This document shows positions 8,537 to 16,408 of a DNA stretch of 34,237 nucleotides, one piece after another; within the stretch, counting starts at the first letter, position 1, and every line of letters starts with the position of its first letter. The notes below the pieces were generated by a model. It was not told the origin of the DNA and ran no database searches. It worked only from the letters and a program-made list of their open reading frames with translations. Position numbers and translations under genes: made by a program. The stretch is from Streptomyces sp. NRRL WC-3618 (GTDB taxonomy: Bacteria > Actinomycetota > Actinomycetes > Streptomycetales > Streptomycetaceae): positions 1 through 34,237 of the forward strand of contig NZ_LGDW01000483.1 in the NCBI RefSeq assembly GCF_001280005.1. Direction: 5' to 3'.

Positions 8537-9340
8537 TCACAGCCCGAAGCGACGCTGGAGGTCGCCGAGCTGTCCGGGAAGACGCGGTACGGCCGCACCC
8601 GGTTGCTGCGGATGGCCTGCCGGGGTCCCGCCGCCACCCGGTACCCCGGGCTCGTGCGGAACCGCGCCCGTGGCCTGCTCGGCCATGAGCGTTTCGGAGG
8701 ACTGGAGCAGTACCGTACCCGCCCCGACGAACTCGAACTGGTGCTCCTCGCCGGAGGCCCCGCCGAGGCCCGTCATCGCACGTAGGCCGCCCATCAGGCC
8801 TGTCATGTACCCATGGTCGTAGTGGTGGCAGGGGGAGGGGCAGTCCGCCCAGCCGACCAGGGCCTGCGGATCCACCCGGATCGGGGGTTCCATGAACACC
8901 ACCGGACCGTTCGACGCGGCCACGAACTTGCCCGTCCCGATGAGGGTCAGGAAGCCCGGCACGATCGACTGCTTGAGCGCGAGACTTGGCTGAAATGCGA
9001 GGAGGTTGCCGGAGCGAATGGTCAGGTTGCCCTCCTCCAGGTCGTACGAATTCACGTCGAAGGCCCGGTCGGCGAGCAGCATCTTGCCGGAACCCTCGGC
9101 GACGACCCAGTCGCTCGCGTGCAGAGGCGAATGGAAGGACGTACGGACGAGACGGTCCAGGCGGCCGTGCCCGATGCCGTTGAAGTCGATCGAGCCGTAG
9201 TAGGCGATCATCTTCCCCTTCTGCAGGAACCACTGGCTCCCCTTGAGCTCCACGCAGAAGGTGTAGTTGTTGACGTTGTCGTCGGACGGCAGCGTCATCG
9301 GGTCGTGGACGACGGGCCCCGAGCCCGGGTAGGTGGTCAC
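8537..9340 (-). CDS. AIM24 family protein (third gene of array)
   Basis: 267 residues with the beta-rich AIM24 (TIGR00266/DUF124) pattern: ELKGSQWFLQKGKMIAYYGS near the start, SGKMLLADRA, and VFMEPPIRVDPQALVGW. AIM24 proteins are single-domain beta structures; the bacterial function is not settled. The GTG at 9340 is the start: GGAGG lies 7 nt upstream, and the GTGA overlaps the TGA of the preceding AIM24 gene by 4 nt, a sign of translational coupling. It has a Pro/Gly-rich C-terminal extension of about 45 residues (HEPGVPGGGGTPAGHPQQPG) that the other two lack. It is the longest of the three paralogues. Confidence 0.9.
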   Translation of the reverse strand: MTTYPGSGPVVHDPMTLPSDDNVNNYTFCVELKGSQWFLQKGKMIAYYGSIDFNGIGHGRLDRLVRTSFHSPLHASDWVVAEGSGKMLLADRAFDVNSYDLEEGNLTIRSGNLLAFQPSLALKQSIVPGFLTLIGTGKFVAASNGPVVFMEPPIRVDPQALVGWADCPSPCHHYDHGYMTGLMGGLRAMTGLGGASGEEHQFEFVGAGTVLLQSSETLMAEQATGAVPHEPGVPGGGGTPAGHPQQPGAAVPRLPGQLGDLQRRFGL

Positions 9341-9987
9341 AGCTTCTCCTCCGACGCCTGGACGTACACCGCACCGCTGCCGCTCAGCTCCAGCTGGAAC
9401 GCCTCGCCCGAGCCGCGGCCCACCATGTCGCGCCAGCCGAGCGCGGTGGACAGCTTGTTGCGGATATCGCCGTGGTGCGCGACGTACGCCTGCGGGTCGA
9501 CGTGGACCGGGCGCTGGGGAGTGATCGGCACCTCGATCACCCCGCCGTGGGCCATGACGGCGACCGCGCCGTGCCCCTTGAGGGTGGTGGTGAAGAGTCC
9601 CTGGCCCGTCACCTGCCCCCGGACCATGCCCATGACGCCGCCCTGCGAGCCCATGAACATCGTGCCCTGCTGGAGAGTGCCGTCGAACGCGAGGAGACGG
9701 TCCGCCTCGACGCACAGCGTGTCCCCGGCGAGGCTGATGACCTGGATGTGGTGGCCGCCATGCCCGAAGAGGACCGTGCCGCTGCCCTCGACGGTCATCA
9801 GAGGGGTGGCCTCATCGGCGACCCGGCGGCCGATCATCGACATGATCCCGCCCTGGCCGCCCTGGATGTTGGGCGTGAAGGACACCTCGCCCTTGTAGGC
9901 GAGCATCGCCCCGCGCTGACTGAACACGCGCTGACCGGGCAGGACGGTCGCCTCGACCATCTTGGAGTTGATCTCACGGAAGGGCAT
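9337..9987 (-). CDS. AIM24 family protein (second gene of array)
   Basis: 216 residues, MPFREINSKMVEATVLPGQR..., with the typical glycine-spaced beta repeats (GHGAVAVMAHGGVIEV, VHVDPQAYVAHHGDI) and SGSGAVYVQASE at the end. The ATG at 9987 is separated from the stop of the upstream AIM24 gene by one base, so the genes are co-transcribed and probably coupled. The open frame extends upstream of this ATG into the neighbouring gene, but those residues are Arg/Ser-rich shadow sequence. Biochemical role unknown. Confidence 0.9.
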   Translation of the reverse strand: MPFREINSKMVEATVLPGQRVFSQRGAMLAYKGEVSFTPNIQGGQGGIMSMIGRRVADEATPLMTVEGSGTVLFGHGGHHIQVISLAGDTLCVEADRLLAFDGTLQQGTMFMGSQGGVMGMVRGQVTGQGLFTTTLKGHGAVAVMAHGGVIEVPITPQRPVHVDPQAYVAHHGDIRNKLSTALGWRDMVGRGSGEAFQLELSGSGAVYVQASEEKL

Positions 9988-9988
9988 G

Positions 9989-10621
9989 TCACACGTCCCC
10001 GGCGATCGTGTTGCGCTCACTGGGCTGGACGTACACCAAGCCGTCGCCCTCGAAGCGGATCTGGAAGGCCTCGCCGCCGCCCTCGCCCACGAACGTGCGG
10101 AACGACACACCGGACTGGAAGGACTGCCGGACGTTGCCCTGGTGCGCGATGTACGCCCCCGGGTCGACCGTCAGCGGGTACTGGGGGCTCACGCGCAGCA
10201 CCACCGCCGGCCCGTCCGACATGATCGCCGCCTGGCCGTGCCCCTCGACGGTCGTCGTGAACAGCCCGTTGCCCTGTGAGGCGCCGCGCAGCCCGGTGAA
10301 CGACGTGCCCGTGCGCAGGCCTCCGTCGGTCGCCAGCAGGTTGCTCGACTCGACGTACAACGTGTCCCCCTGGAGGGCGACAAGGTTTATCTCGGAGGCG
10401 CGATCGGCGAACCAGCAGGTCCCGTGCCCCTTCACCTCCATCAATGTCATCTGCTCACCGGTGATCCGCCTGGTGACCATCCCCCGGATGCCCTCACCGC
10501 CGCCGCTGAGCTTCTTGAATCCCATCTGTCCGTCGTACGCCACCATCGAGCCGTTCTTCGCCTTCACGGCGTCCCCGGTCATGTCGATGGCCAGCACCTT
10601 GCTGCCTTGAAGTCGAAACAT
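9989..10621 (-). CDS. AIM24 family protein (first gene of array)
   Basis: 210 residues, MFRLQGSKVLAIDMTGDAVK..., with AIM24 family strands (GSMVAYDGQMGFKKLSGGG, GHGQAAIMSDGP, LTVDPGAYIAHQGNV) and GDGLVYVQPSERN near the C-terminus. It is most like the second gene, which suggests tandem duplication. The start codon overlaps a 14-bp perfect palindrome, and there is little room for a classical ribosome-binding site, so translation of this first gene may be leaderless or regulated at the start. It leads the three-gene minus-strand operon and is divergent from the DUF3817 gene. Confidence 0.9.
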   Translation of the reverse strand: MFRLQGSKVLAIDMTGDAVKAKNGSMVAYDGQMGFKKLSGGGEGIRGMVTRRITGEQMTLMEVKGHGTCWFADRASEINLVALQGDTLYVESSNLLATDGGLRTGTSFTGLRGASQGNGLFTTTVEGHGQAAIMSDGPAVVLRVSPQYPLTVDPGAYIAHQGNVRQSFQSGVSFRTFVGEGGGEAFQIRFEGDGLVYVQPSERNTIAGDV

Positions 10622-10634
10622 CGCCACGTGGCGA
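10621..10634. promoter_or_regulatory. 14-bp perfect palindrome over the AIM24 operon start
   Basis: TCGCCACGTGGCGA is self-complementary and has CACGTG at its centre. Its first base is the A of the start codon read on the minus strand. It could be an operator or an RNA hairpin hiding the initiation site. Confidence 0.5.
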
Positions 10635-10763
10635 AGGTAGCCCGCCGGGCACCTCCGGCAACAGATCCCGAAGGCGGAGATCGCCCTGATCCTCCCCCTA
10701 GGGGCCGAACCCTCCCGTCCACACCCCCGTACCGCTCGCGCGAGCCGCACTGTCACAATGGGC

Positions 10764-10803
10764 GGACGCTTGTGCGTCCATTCACAAAGCGTCCATTCAT
10801 AAA
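10764..10803. repeat. Tandem 15-bp repeat with inverted repeat upstream of DUF3817 gene
   Basis: GCGTCCATTCACAAA (10774-10788) is followed immediately by GCGTCCATTCATAAA (10789-10803), differing at one base. The first copy also begins the right arm of a 6-4-6 inverted repeat, GGACGC/GCGTCC (10764-10779). The block is about 37 nt upstream of the DUF3817 start, in the divergent promoter region, and looks like a multi-site operator or part of the promoter. Confidence 0.55.
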
Positions 10804-10840
10804 GCGCCCCGTTCGCCCAGCGACCCACCGAAGGTGACCC

Positions 10841-11194
10841 GTGGACATCAAGACCGCCTCCGCCCTCCGCCGCCTGCGGCTGGTCTCGGCCCCCGAGGCC
10901 GTTTCCTTCCTCCTCCTGCTGGTCTGCTCGGTGCTGAAGCGGACCACGGACTTCAACGCGGTGCCCGTCATGGGCATGGTCCACGGCATCCTCTTCGTCC
11001 TCTACGTGATCTTCTGGGCGGACGCCTGGAGCCGCGCCAAGTGGTCCCTGAAGACCGCCGCCCTCTACTTCGTCCTCTCCGTCCTCCCGACCGGCGGCTT
11101 CTTCGCCGAGCGCAAGCTGCGCCGCGAGGCCGAGCGCGCCGTCAACGTGGCCCTCGCCGCCCGGGTCCGCCAGGAAGAGGCCTACAAGTCATGA
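10841..11194 (+). CDS. DUF3817 family small membrane protein
   Basis: 117 residues with three predicted membrane helices ([53 protein letters not shown]). The motif [16 protein letters not shown] and the closing [10 protein letters not shown] are typical of DUF3817, a family of small bacterial membrane proteins with no assigned function. The start is a GTG with GAAGGTG upstream. The stop overlaps the ATG of the next gene (ATGA), so both are translated from one mRNA. A second DUF3817 gene lies about 5 kb further right. Confidence 0.9.
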   Translation: MDIKTASALRRLRLVSAPEAVSFLLLLVCSVLKRTTDFNAVPVMGMVHGILFVLYVIFWADAWSRAKWSLKTAALYFVLSVLPTGGFFAERKLRREAERAVNVALAARVRQEEAYKS

Positions 11195-11484
11195 TCGTCG
11201 CCTTCTCCGTGACACCCCTCGGCGTCGGCGAGGAAGTGGGCGAGTACGTCGCCGACGCCGTCCGCGTCGTCCGCGAATCCGGGCTCCCCAACCGCACCGA
11301 CGCCATGTTCACGTCCATAGAGGGCGACTGGGACGAGGTCATGGACGTCGTCAGACGGGCCGTCGCAGCCGTCGAGGAACGCGCGCCGCGCGTCTCCCTC
11401 GTCCTCAAGGCGGACATCCGTCCCGGCGTGAACGACGGTCTGACCTCCAAGGTGGAGACGGTCGAGCGCCACCTCTCCGCGTGA
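11191..11484 (+). CDS. MTH1187/YkoF-type thiamine-binding family protein
   Basis: 97 residues, [20 protein letters not shown]..., with the small ferredoxin-like family signature SVTPLG at the start, [20 protein letters not shown] in the middle and [12 protein letters not shown] near the end. Members of this family (DUF77/MTH1187) bind thiamine or related ligands in some bacteria; that has not been shown here. It overlaps the DUF3817 gene by 4 nt (ATGA), so the two form a small operon. No riboswitch-like sequence is visible before the operon. Confidence 0.85.
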   Translation: MIVAFSVTPLGVGEEVGEYVADAVRVVRESGLPNRTDAMFTSIEGDWDEVMDVVRRAVAAVEERAPRVSLVLKADIRPGVNDGLTSKVETVERHLSA

Positions 11485-11631
11485 CCCTCATGAGGCGCTG
11501 ACGGAGTCACCGCCGCCCGGCCCAAACCGCCCGCGCCCACCCTCACCCGTACGGCCCCACCCAGTTCGCCCGGACGCCGTATCTCCCCTTTGGTGGGGGA
11601 TATCGGCTTCGTTCGATCACGGGAGGGCGCT

Positions 11632-13380
11632 GTGCGGCCCGAGGGCTATGACTACGACACCCACAGTCGGCTGGCCGGCCCCCTCACCGAGGCGCCGACC
11701 GGAGCTCCGTACCAGGTCCGGTACACCTCGCTCCTCTCCCGCGAGCCGCACCGCATACGCGCCGTCGTCCTCATGACCCTCGCGCCGCTGCTCACCGGCG
11801 TCCTGCTCGTCTACCTCGTGTGGCCCACCCACTGGGTGGAGCGCGAGGGCGGTGAGACGTGGCGGGTCCGTCTCGACGTCGTGATGCTCGTCGCCATCGG
11901 GCTGATCGAGCTGTTCATGCTCGTCAACGTGGTGTCCATCGCCCATGCCACCCTGGTCGCCCGCGACCCCGTACCCGTCGTACCCGAGTCCGGCACCCGC
12001 GTCGCCTTCCTCACCACGTACGTCCCCGGCAGGGAACCCCTCGCGATGGTCCGGGCGACCCTCGTAGGCGCGATCCGCGTCCACCACACCGGCCCCCTGG
12101 ACGTCTGGCTCCTCGACGAGGGCGACGACGAACAGGCCAGGGCCCTCTGCGCCGAACTGGGCGTACGGCACTTCACCCGGCACGGGGTGCCCGAGTGGAA
12201 CCGGGACGAGGGCGTCCACCGGGCCCGTACCAAGCACGGCAACTACAACGCGTGGCTCGCCAAGCACGGCGACGCCTACGACTTCTACGCCTCCGTCGAC
12301 ACCGACCACGTCCCGCTCCCCGACTTCCTGGCGCGGATGACGGGCTTCTTCCGTGACCCGAACGTCGCCTTCGTCGTCGGCCCCCAGGTGTACGGGAACT
12401 ACACCCACCCCGTCACCAAGGCCGCCGAATCGCAGCAGTTCCTCTTCCACGCGCTCATCCAGCGCGCCGGCAACCGCTACCGCGCGCCCATGTTCGTCGG
12501 CACCAACAACGTCGTACGCATAGCCGCCGTCCAACAGATCGGCGGGCTGTGCGACTCCGTCACCGAGGACATGGCCACCGGCTTCGAGCTCCACCGCCGA
12601 CGCAATCCGCGCACCGGGCGCCACTGGCGGTCCGTCTACACCCCGGACGTGCTCGCCGTGGGCGAGGGGCCCGCCTCCTGGACCGACTTCTTCACCCAGC
12701 AGACGCGCTGGTCGCGCGGCACGTACGAGACGTTCTTCAAGCAGTACTGGAAGGCACCCTTCACCATGCCCCCGGGCCGCCTGTTCTCGTACACGCTGAT
12801 GCTCGTCTACTACCCGATGGCCGCCGTCAACTGGTTCCTCGGCGTGCTGAGCTGCTTCCTCTTCCTCTGGTTCGGGGCCTCCGGCACCCAGGTCGCCGCC
12901 TCCGTCTGGCTGATGCTCTACAGCGATGCCGCCGCCCTCCAGATCGGGCTGTACCTGTGGAACCGGCGGCACAACGTCTCGCCCCACGAGCCCGAGGGCT
13001 CCGGCGGGCTCGCCGGCATGGCGATGTCGGCGCTGGCCGCGCCGATCTACCTGAAGTCGCTCTGCGAGGCCCTGCTCCGCCGCCCCAGCCGGTTCGTCGT
13101 CACGCCCAAGGGCAGCGACGTCAGCCCCGACCGGCTGCTCACCTTCCGCGTCCACCTCTGCTGGGCCACGCTCCTCGCGGCCTCGCTCGTCGCCTCCGCC
13201 CACCTCGGCCACACCCACGCGGCCATGCGCACCTGGGCCGTCCTCGCCCTGGCGATCTCCCTGGCCCCGGTCGGCGTGTGGATCGCCACCCGGGCCAGGG
13301 GCCGCGCGGTGACCGAGGAACCCGTCGTCGCCACGCCCACCGTCTCCCCGGCCGCCGGCACCCCGACAGGAGGCACCTAG
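11632..13380 (+). CDS. cslA: Cellulose synthase-like glycosyltransferase CslA (GT2)
   Basis: 582 residues. The family polymerises a beta-glucan at the plasma membrane, which Streptomyces deposits at hyphal tips. Two membrane helices lie near the N-terminus (~46-68 and ~83-105), followed by a GT2 catalytic domain with the expected acidic residues: D162 in DEGDD, D223/D225 in DTDHV, D313 in TEDMATGF, and QQTRW at 356-360. About four more membrane helices follow. The GTG at 11632 is chosen because GGGAGG lies 5 nt upstream; a TTG at 11590 would add 14 residues. GlxA follows 3 nt after the stop, the conserved partner arrangement. From memory, the sequence differs noticeably from the well-studied S. 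coelicolor/S. lividans CslA, mainly at the N-terminus and C-terminal tail, so it may be a divergent orthologue or a second copy. Confidence 0.92.
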   Translation: MRPEGYDYDTHSRLAGPLTEAPTGAPYQVRYTSLLSREPHRIRAVVLMTLAPLLTGVLLVYLVWPTHWVEREGGETWRVRLDVVMLVAIGLIELFMLVNVVSIAHATLVARDPVPVVPESGTRVAFLTTYVPGREPLAMVRATLVGAIRVHHTGPLDVWLLDEGDDEQARALCAELGVRHFTRHGVPEWNRDEGVHRARTKHGNYNAWLAKHGDAYDFYASVDTDHVPLPDFLARMTGFFRDPNVAFVVGPQVYGNYTHPVTKAAESQQFLFHALIQRAGNRYRAPMFVGTNNVVRIAAVQQIGGLCDSVTEDMATGFELHRRRNPRTGRHWRSVYTPDVLAVGEGPASWTDFFTQQTRWSRGTYETFFKQYWKAPFTMPPGRLFSYTLMLVYYPMAAVNWFLGVLSCFLFLWFGASGTQVAASVWLMLYSDAAALQIGLYLWNRRHNVSPHEPEGSGGLAGMAMSALAAPIYLKSLCEALLRRPSRFVVTPKGSDVSPDRLLTFRVHLCWATLLAASLVASAHLGHTHAAMRTWAVLALAISLAPVGVWIATRARGRAVTEEPVVATPTVSPAAGTPTGGT

Positions 13381-13383
13381 GCC

Positions 13384-15369
13384 ATGGCCTCCCAGCCGTC
13401 GAAAAAGCCCAAGAGGCCCAAGAAGAAGCCCAAGGTGACGAAGAAGACCGTCCTCGGCATCGGAGGTGTCGCCCTCCTCGCCGGTCTCAACGCCCCCGCC
13501 GTCCTCGGCTTCGCCGGCGAGCGGTACCACGAGTACAAGATCGCCCAGCCCGGCTACCGGGCGAAGTACGGCTCCTGGAGCGCGCTCGACATCCCGAAGG
13601 AGTTCCGCACCAACGCCATCCACGCCGCCCTGCTGCACACCGGCAAGGTGCTGATCGTGGCGGGCTCGGGCAACGAGCAGAAGAAGTTCGACAAGGGGTC
13701 CTTCGACACCGTCCTGTGGGACCCGAGGACGGACACCTTCAAGAGGATCGCCACCCCCGACGACTTCTTCTGCGCCGGCCACGCCCAACTCCCCAGCGGA
13801 CGGCTCCTGGTGGCCGGCGGCACCGCCCGCTACGAACTCCTCGACGGCGAGGTCGAGCGGGCCGGCGGCGGGATGCGCGTCAAGAACGAGAACCCCGACA
13901 AGGCGATGCGCCTGAAGAAGGGCACCCGCTTCCGCTCACCCTCGGGGGTCGAGTACGTCAGCCGGTTCGACGTCACCGTCCCCAGGGCCAGGCGCACCCA
14001 GAAGATCACGTACAACGCGGCCGGTGTCATGCGTCCCTGGGTGACGAAGGTCGTCCCGAGCGAGTCGCGGGTCTTCGTCGAGGCGGCCGAGGCGGGGCCC
14101 GGGTCGATCACCGCGAGGCAGGCCCAGTACGAGATCGTCGGCCTGAAGGGCGAGGACGCGGCCAACACGTACGGTCTCTCCGAGAAGATCACCATGGACA
14201 AGCAGGACTTCCAGGGGATCAGGGCGGCCTACGAGTTCGATCCGAAGGCCGAGAAGTACGTGCCCGTCGACCCGATGGACAAGGCGCGTTGGTACCCGAC
14301 ACTCGTCGGCCTCGACGACGGACGGGTCCTCGCCGTCTCCGGCCTCGACGACGTCGGGGCGATCGACCCCGGGGACAACGAGATCTACGACCCGAGGACC
14401 AGGAAGTGGACCCCGGGCCCCAAGCGCTACTTCCCCACCTACCCCGCCCTCTTCCTCACGCAGGGCGGCAAACTGTTCTACCCCGCCTCCAACGCCGGCT
14501 ACGGGCCCGCCACCAAGGGCCGCGCGCCGGGCCTGTGGGACCTGGAGACGAACACCTTCGAGAAGGTGCCGGGCCTCACGGACGCCGACGAGACCGAGAC
14601 GTCCGCCTCCGTTCTCCTGCCGCCCGCGCAGGACCAGAAGGTGATGATCCTGGGCGGCGGAGGCGTCGGCGAGTCGAAGAAGGCCACGCGGCGCACGGCC
14701 GTGGTCGACCTCAAGAAGGACAACCCGGTCTTCGAGCCCGGCCCCGACCTCCCCCAGGGCACCCGCTATCTGAACAGCGTCCTCATGCCGGACGACACGG
14801 TGTTCACGACCAACGGCTCCGCCGACTACCGGGGGCGCAGCGGCAGCAACATCCTCAAGGCGCAGTTCTACGACCCCAAGGCGAACCGTTTCCGCGCGGC
14901 GGCCGACCCGAAGGTGGGCCGCAACTACCACTCCGAGGCGCTGCTCCTGCCCGACGGCCGGATCGCCACCTTCGGCTCCGACCCGCTCTACGACGACCAG
15001 CGGAACACCAAGCTCGGCCACTTCGAGCAGCGGATGGAGATCTTCACCCCGCCCGCGCTGCACAGGAACGGCAAGAACCGTCCCGTACTGGGGGACGGCC
15101 CCCAGGAAACCGACTCGTACGGCCGCGCGACCTTCGCCACCACCCACCCCGAGCGGGTCTCCAAGGCCCGTCTGATGCGCCCCAGCGCGGTCACCCACAC
15201 GACGGACGTCGAACAGCGCTCCATCGACCTTCCCCTCAGCAAGGACCGCACCTCGGTGACGATCGACGTACCGAACGACCGGACGCTCGTGCCGCCCGGC
15301 TGGTACATGCTGTTCGTGACCGACACGACGGGGACGCCGTCGGAGGCGAAGTGGATCCAGGTGCGATGA
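13384..15369 (+). CDS. glxA: Radical copper oxidase GlxA (galactose/glyoxal oxidase-like)
   Basis: 661 residues. GlxA is a mono-copper, Tyr-Cys radical oxidase that acts with CslA in glucan deposition and morphogenesis. A basic N-terminus (KKPKRPKKKPK) and a hydrophobic stretch at ~22-45 anchor it facing outwards. Next come a Kelch-type beta-propeller and a C-terminal domain of unknown-function/immunoglobulin type. Expected active-site residues are all present: C130 in FFCAGH and Y304 in RWYPTL for the cross-linked cofactor, Y515-H516 in NYHSEALLLPDG as copper ligands, and H605 in AVTHTT. The spacing from 516 to 605 resembles galactose oxidase. GGAGG lies 10 nt before the ATG, spanning the cslA stop. 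No cslZ-type endoglucanase follows; the next gene is a MarR regulator. Confidence 0.93.
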   Translation: MASQPSKKPKRPKKKPKVTKKTVLGIGGVALLAGLNAPAVLGFAGERYHEYKIAQPGYRAKYGSWSALDIPKEFRTNAIHAALLHTGKVLIVAGSGNEQKKFDKGSFDTVLWDPRTDTFKRIATPDDFFCAGHAQLPSGRLLVAGGTARYELLDGEVERAGGGMRVKNENPDKAMRLKKGTRFRSPSGVEYVSRFDVTVPRARRTQKITYNAAGVMRPWVTKVVPSESRVFVEAAEAGPGSITARQAQYEIVGLKGEDAANTYGLSEKITMDKQDFQGIRAAYEFDPKAEKYVPVDPMDKARWYPTLVGLDDGRVLAVSGLDDVGAIDPGDNEIYDPRTRKWTPGPKRYFPTYPALFLTQGGKLFYPASNAGYGPATKGRAPGLWDLETNTFEKVPGLTDADETETSASVLLPPAQDQKVMILGGGGVGESKKATRRTAVVDLKKDNPVFEPGPDLPQGTRYLNSVLMPDDTVFTTNGSADYRGRSGSNILKAQFYDPKANRFRAAADPKVGRNYHSEALLLPDGRIATFGSDPLYDDQRNTKLGHFEQRMEIFTPPALHRNGKNRPVLGDGPQETDSYGRATFATTHPERVSKARLMRPSAVTHTTDVEQRSIDLPLSKDRTSVTIDVPNDRTLVPPGWYMLFVTDTTGTPSEAKWIQVR

Positions 15370-15443
15370 AGTGGCGTGCCGGGAGCGGTCCGAGGGGCGG
15401 CCGGGCCCGACCGAAGGGCGAGACGGGGGCTGACCACGATATG

Positions 15444-15453
15444 ACCGGCCGGT
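15444..15453. promoter_or_regulatory. Candidate operator in front of second MarR gene
   Basis: ACCGGCCGGT is a perfect 10-bp palindrome 13 nt upstream of the GTG start of the MarR gene. Short GC-rich palindromes are frequent by chance in this DNA, so the support is weak. Confidence 0.25.
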
Positions 15454-15466
15454 AGGGTCTCGTCCC

Positions 15467-15976
15467 GTGCCGAAGCCGCTCAGTCTCCCCTTCGACCCCA
15501 TCGCACGCGCCGACGAACTGTGGAAGCAGCGCTGGGGAAACGTCCCGTCCATGGCCGCCATCACCTCGATCATGCGCGCGCAGCAGATCCTGCTCGCCGA
15601 GGTCGACGCGGTCGTGAAGCCGTACGGTCTGACGTTCGCGCGGTACGAGGCGCTGGTGCTGCTCACCTTCTCCAAGGCCGGCGAGCTCCCGATGTCCAAG
15701 ATCGGCGAGCGTCTGATGGTCCATCCGACGTCGGTCACGAACACCGTGGACCGGCTGGTGAAGTCGGGCCTCGTCGCCAGACGCCCCAACCCCAACGACG
15801 GCCGCGGCACCCTCGCCACGATCACCGAGAAGGGCCGCGAGACCGTCGACGCGGCGACCCGCGACCTGATGTCGATGGACTTCGGCCTCGGGGTGTACGA
15901 CGCGGAGGAGTGCGCGGAGATCTTCGCGATGCTCCGGCCGTTGCGGGTGGCGGCGAGCGACTTCAAGGAGGAGTAG
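15467..15976 (+). CDS. MarR family transcriptional regulator
   Basis: 169 residues with the MarR winged-helix layout: long N-terminal helices (PSMAAITSIMRAQQILLAEV), recognition helix region MSKIGERLMVHPTSVTNTVD (residues ~76-95), and wing with NPNDGRGTLATITEKGR. Such dimers usually control a nearby transporter or enzyme; here the neighbours are glxA upstream and a DUF3817 gene downstream. The GTG start at 15467 fits the usual N-terminal length of the family. A 100-nt gap after glxA suggests it is transcribed separately. Target unknown. Confidence 0.88.
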   Translation: MPKPLSLPFDPIARADELWKQRWGNVPSMAAITSIMRAQQILLAEVDAVVKPYGLTFARYEALVLLTFSKAGELPMSKIGERLMVHPTSVTNTVDRLVKSGLVARRPNPNDGRGTLATITEKGRETVDAATRDLMSMDFGLGVYDAEECAEIFAMLRPLRVAASDFKEE

Positions 15977-16043
15977 GCCGGGGGCCGGGTCGGGGGCCGG
16001 CAGACGGTCGGTAGAGGGGCCGGGGCGGCGGAAGATCGCCGGA

Positions 16044-16054
16044 AACCGGCGGTT
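16044..16054. promoter_or_regulatory. Candidate TetR operator, copy 1 (before DUF3817 gene)
   Basis: AACCGGCGGTT, with AACC/GGTT arms and a 3-nt centre, ends 12 nt before the ATG at 16067. The same 11 bases occur at 17047-17057 in front of the neighbouring TetR gene. Similarity extends slightly to each side when the second site is reverse-complemented. Confidence 0.55.
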
Positions 16055-16066
16055 ACGCTCGTGCCC

Positions 16067-16405
16067 ATGAAAAAGAGCGTGCTGACCCGCTACCGCGTCA
16101 TGGCCTACGTCACCGGTGTACTGCTGGTTCTGCTGACCCTCGGGGTGTTCGCCAAATACGTCCTGGACATCAAGGGCGCCGACAGTTTCACCAGCGTCGT
16201 CGGTATCGCGCACGGCTGGCTGTACGTCGTGTACCTGGTGTTCGCCTTCGATCTGGGCTCCAAGGCGAAATGGCCGGTCCGCAGGCAGCTGTGGGTCCTG
16301 CTCGCCGGCACCATCCCCACGGCCGCGTTCTTCGTGGAGCGCAAGGTCAGCCACGAGCTGGCGGCGCAGTTCGCGGAGCCGTCGCCGGTGGCCGCCCAGG
16401 CGTAA
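16067..16405 (+). CDS. DUF3817 family membrane protein (second copy)
   Basis: 112 residues, MKKSVLTRYRVMAYVTGVLL..., with three predicted membrane helices and the family motif VVGIAHGWLYVVYLVFAFDL, closing with AAFFVERKVSHELAAQ. Function is unassigned for the family. The ATG at 16067 is preferred; a GTG at 16061 would add two residues. The gene ends 3 nt from the end of the convergent TetR gene. The repeated palindrome in front of both genes suggests that this membrane protein is a target of that TetR. Confidence 0.88.
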   Translation: MKKSVLTRYRVMAYVTGVLLVLLTLGVFAKYVLDIKGADSFTSVVGIAHGWLYVVYLVFAFDLGSKAKWPVRRQLWVLLAGTIPTAAFFVERKVSHELAAQFAEPSPVAAQA

Positions 16406-16408
16406 CTC

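Noticed and set aside
11617..13788. 723-codon minus-strand frame opposite cslA
   Set aside because: Val/Gly/Glu-rich shadow without domains; cslA has complete GT2 motifs on the plus strand.
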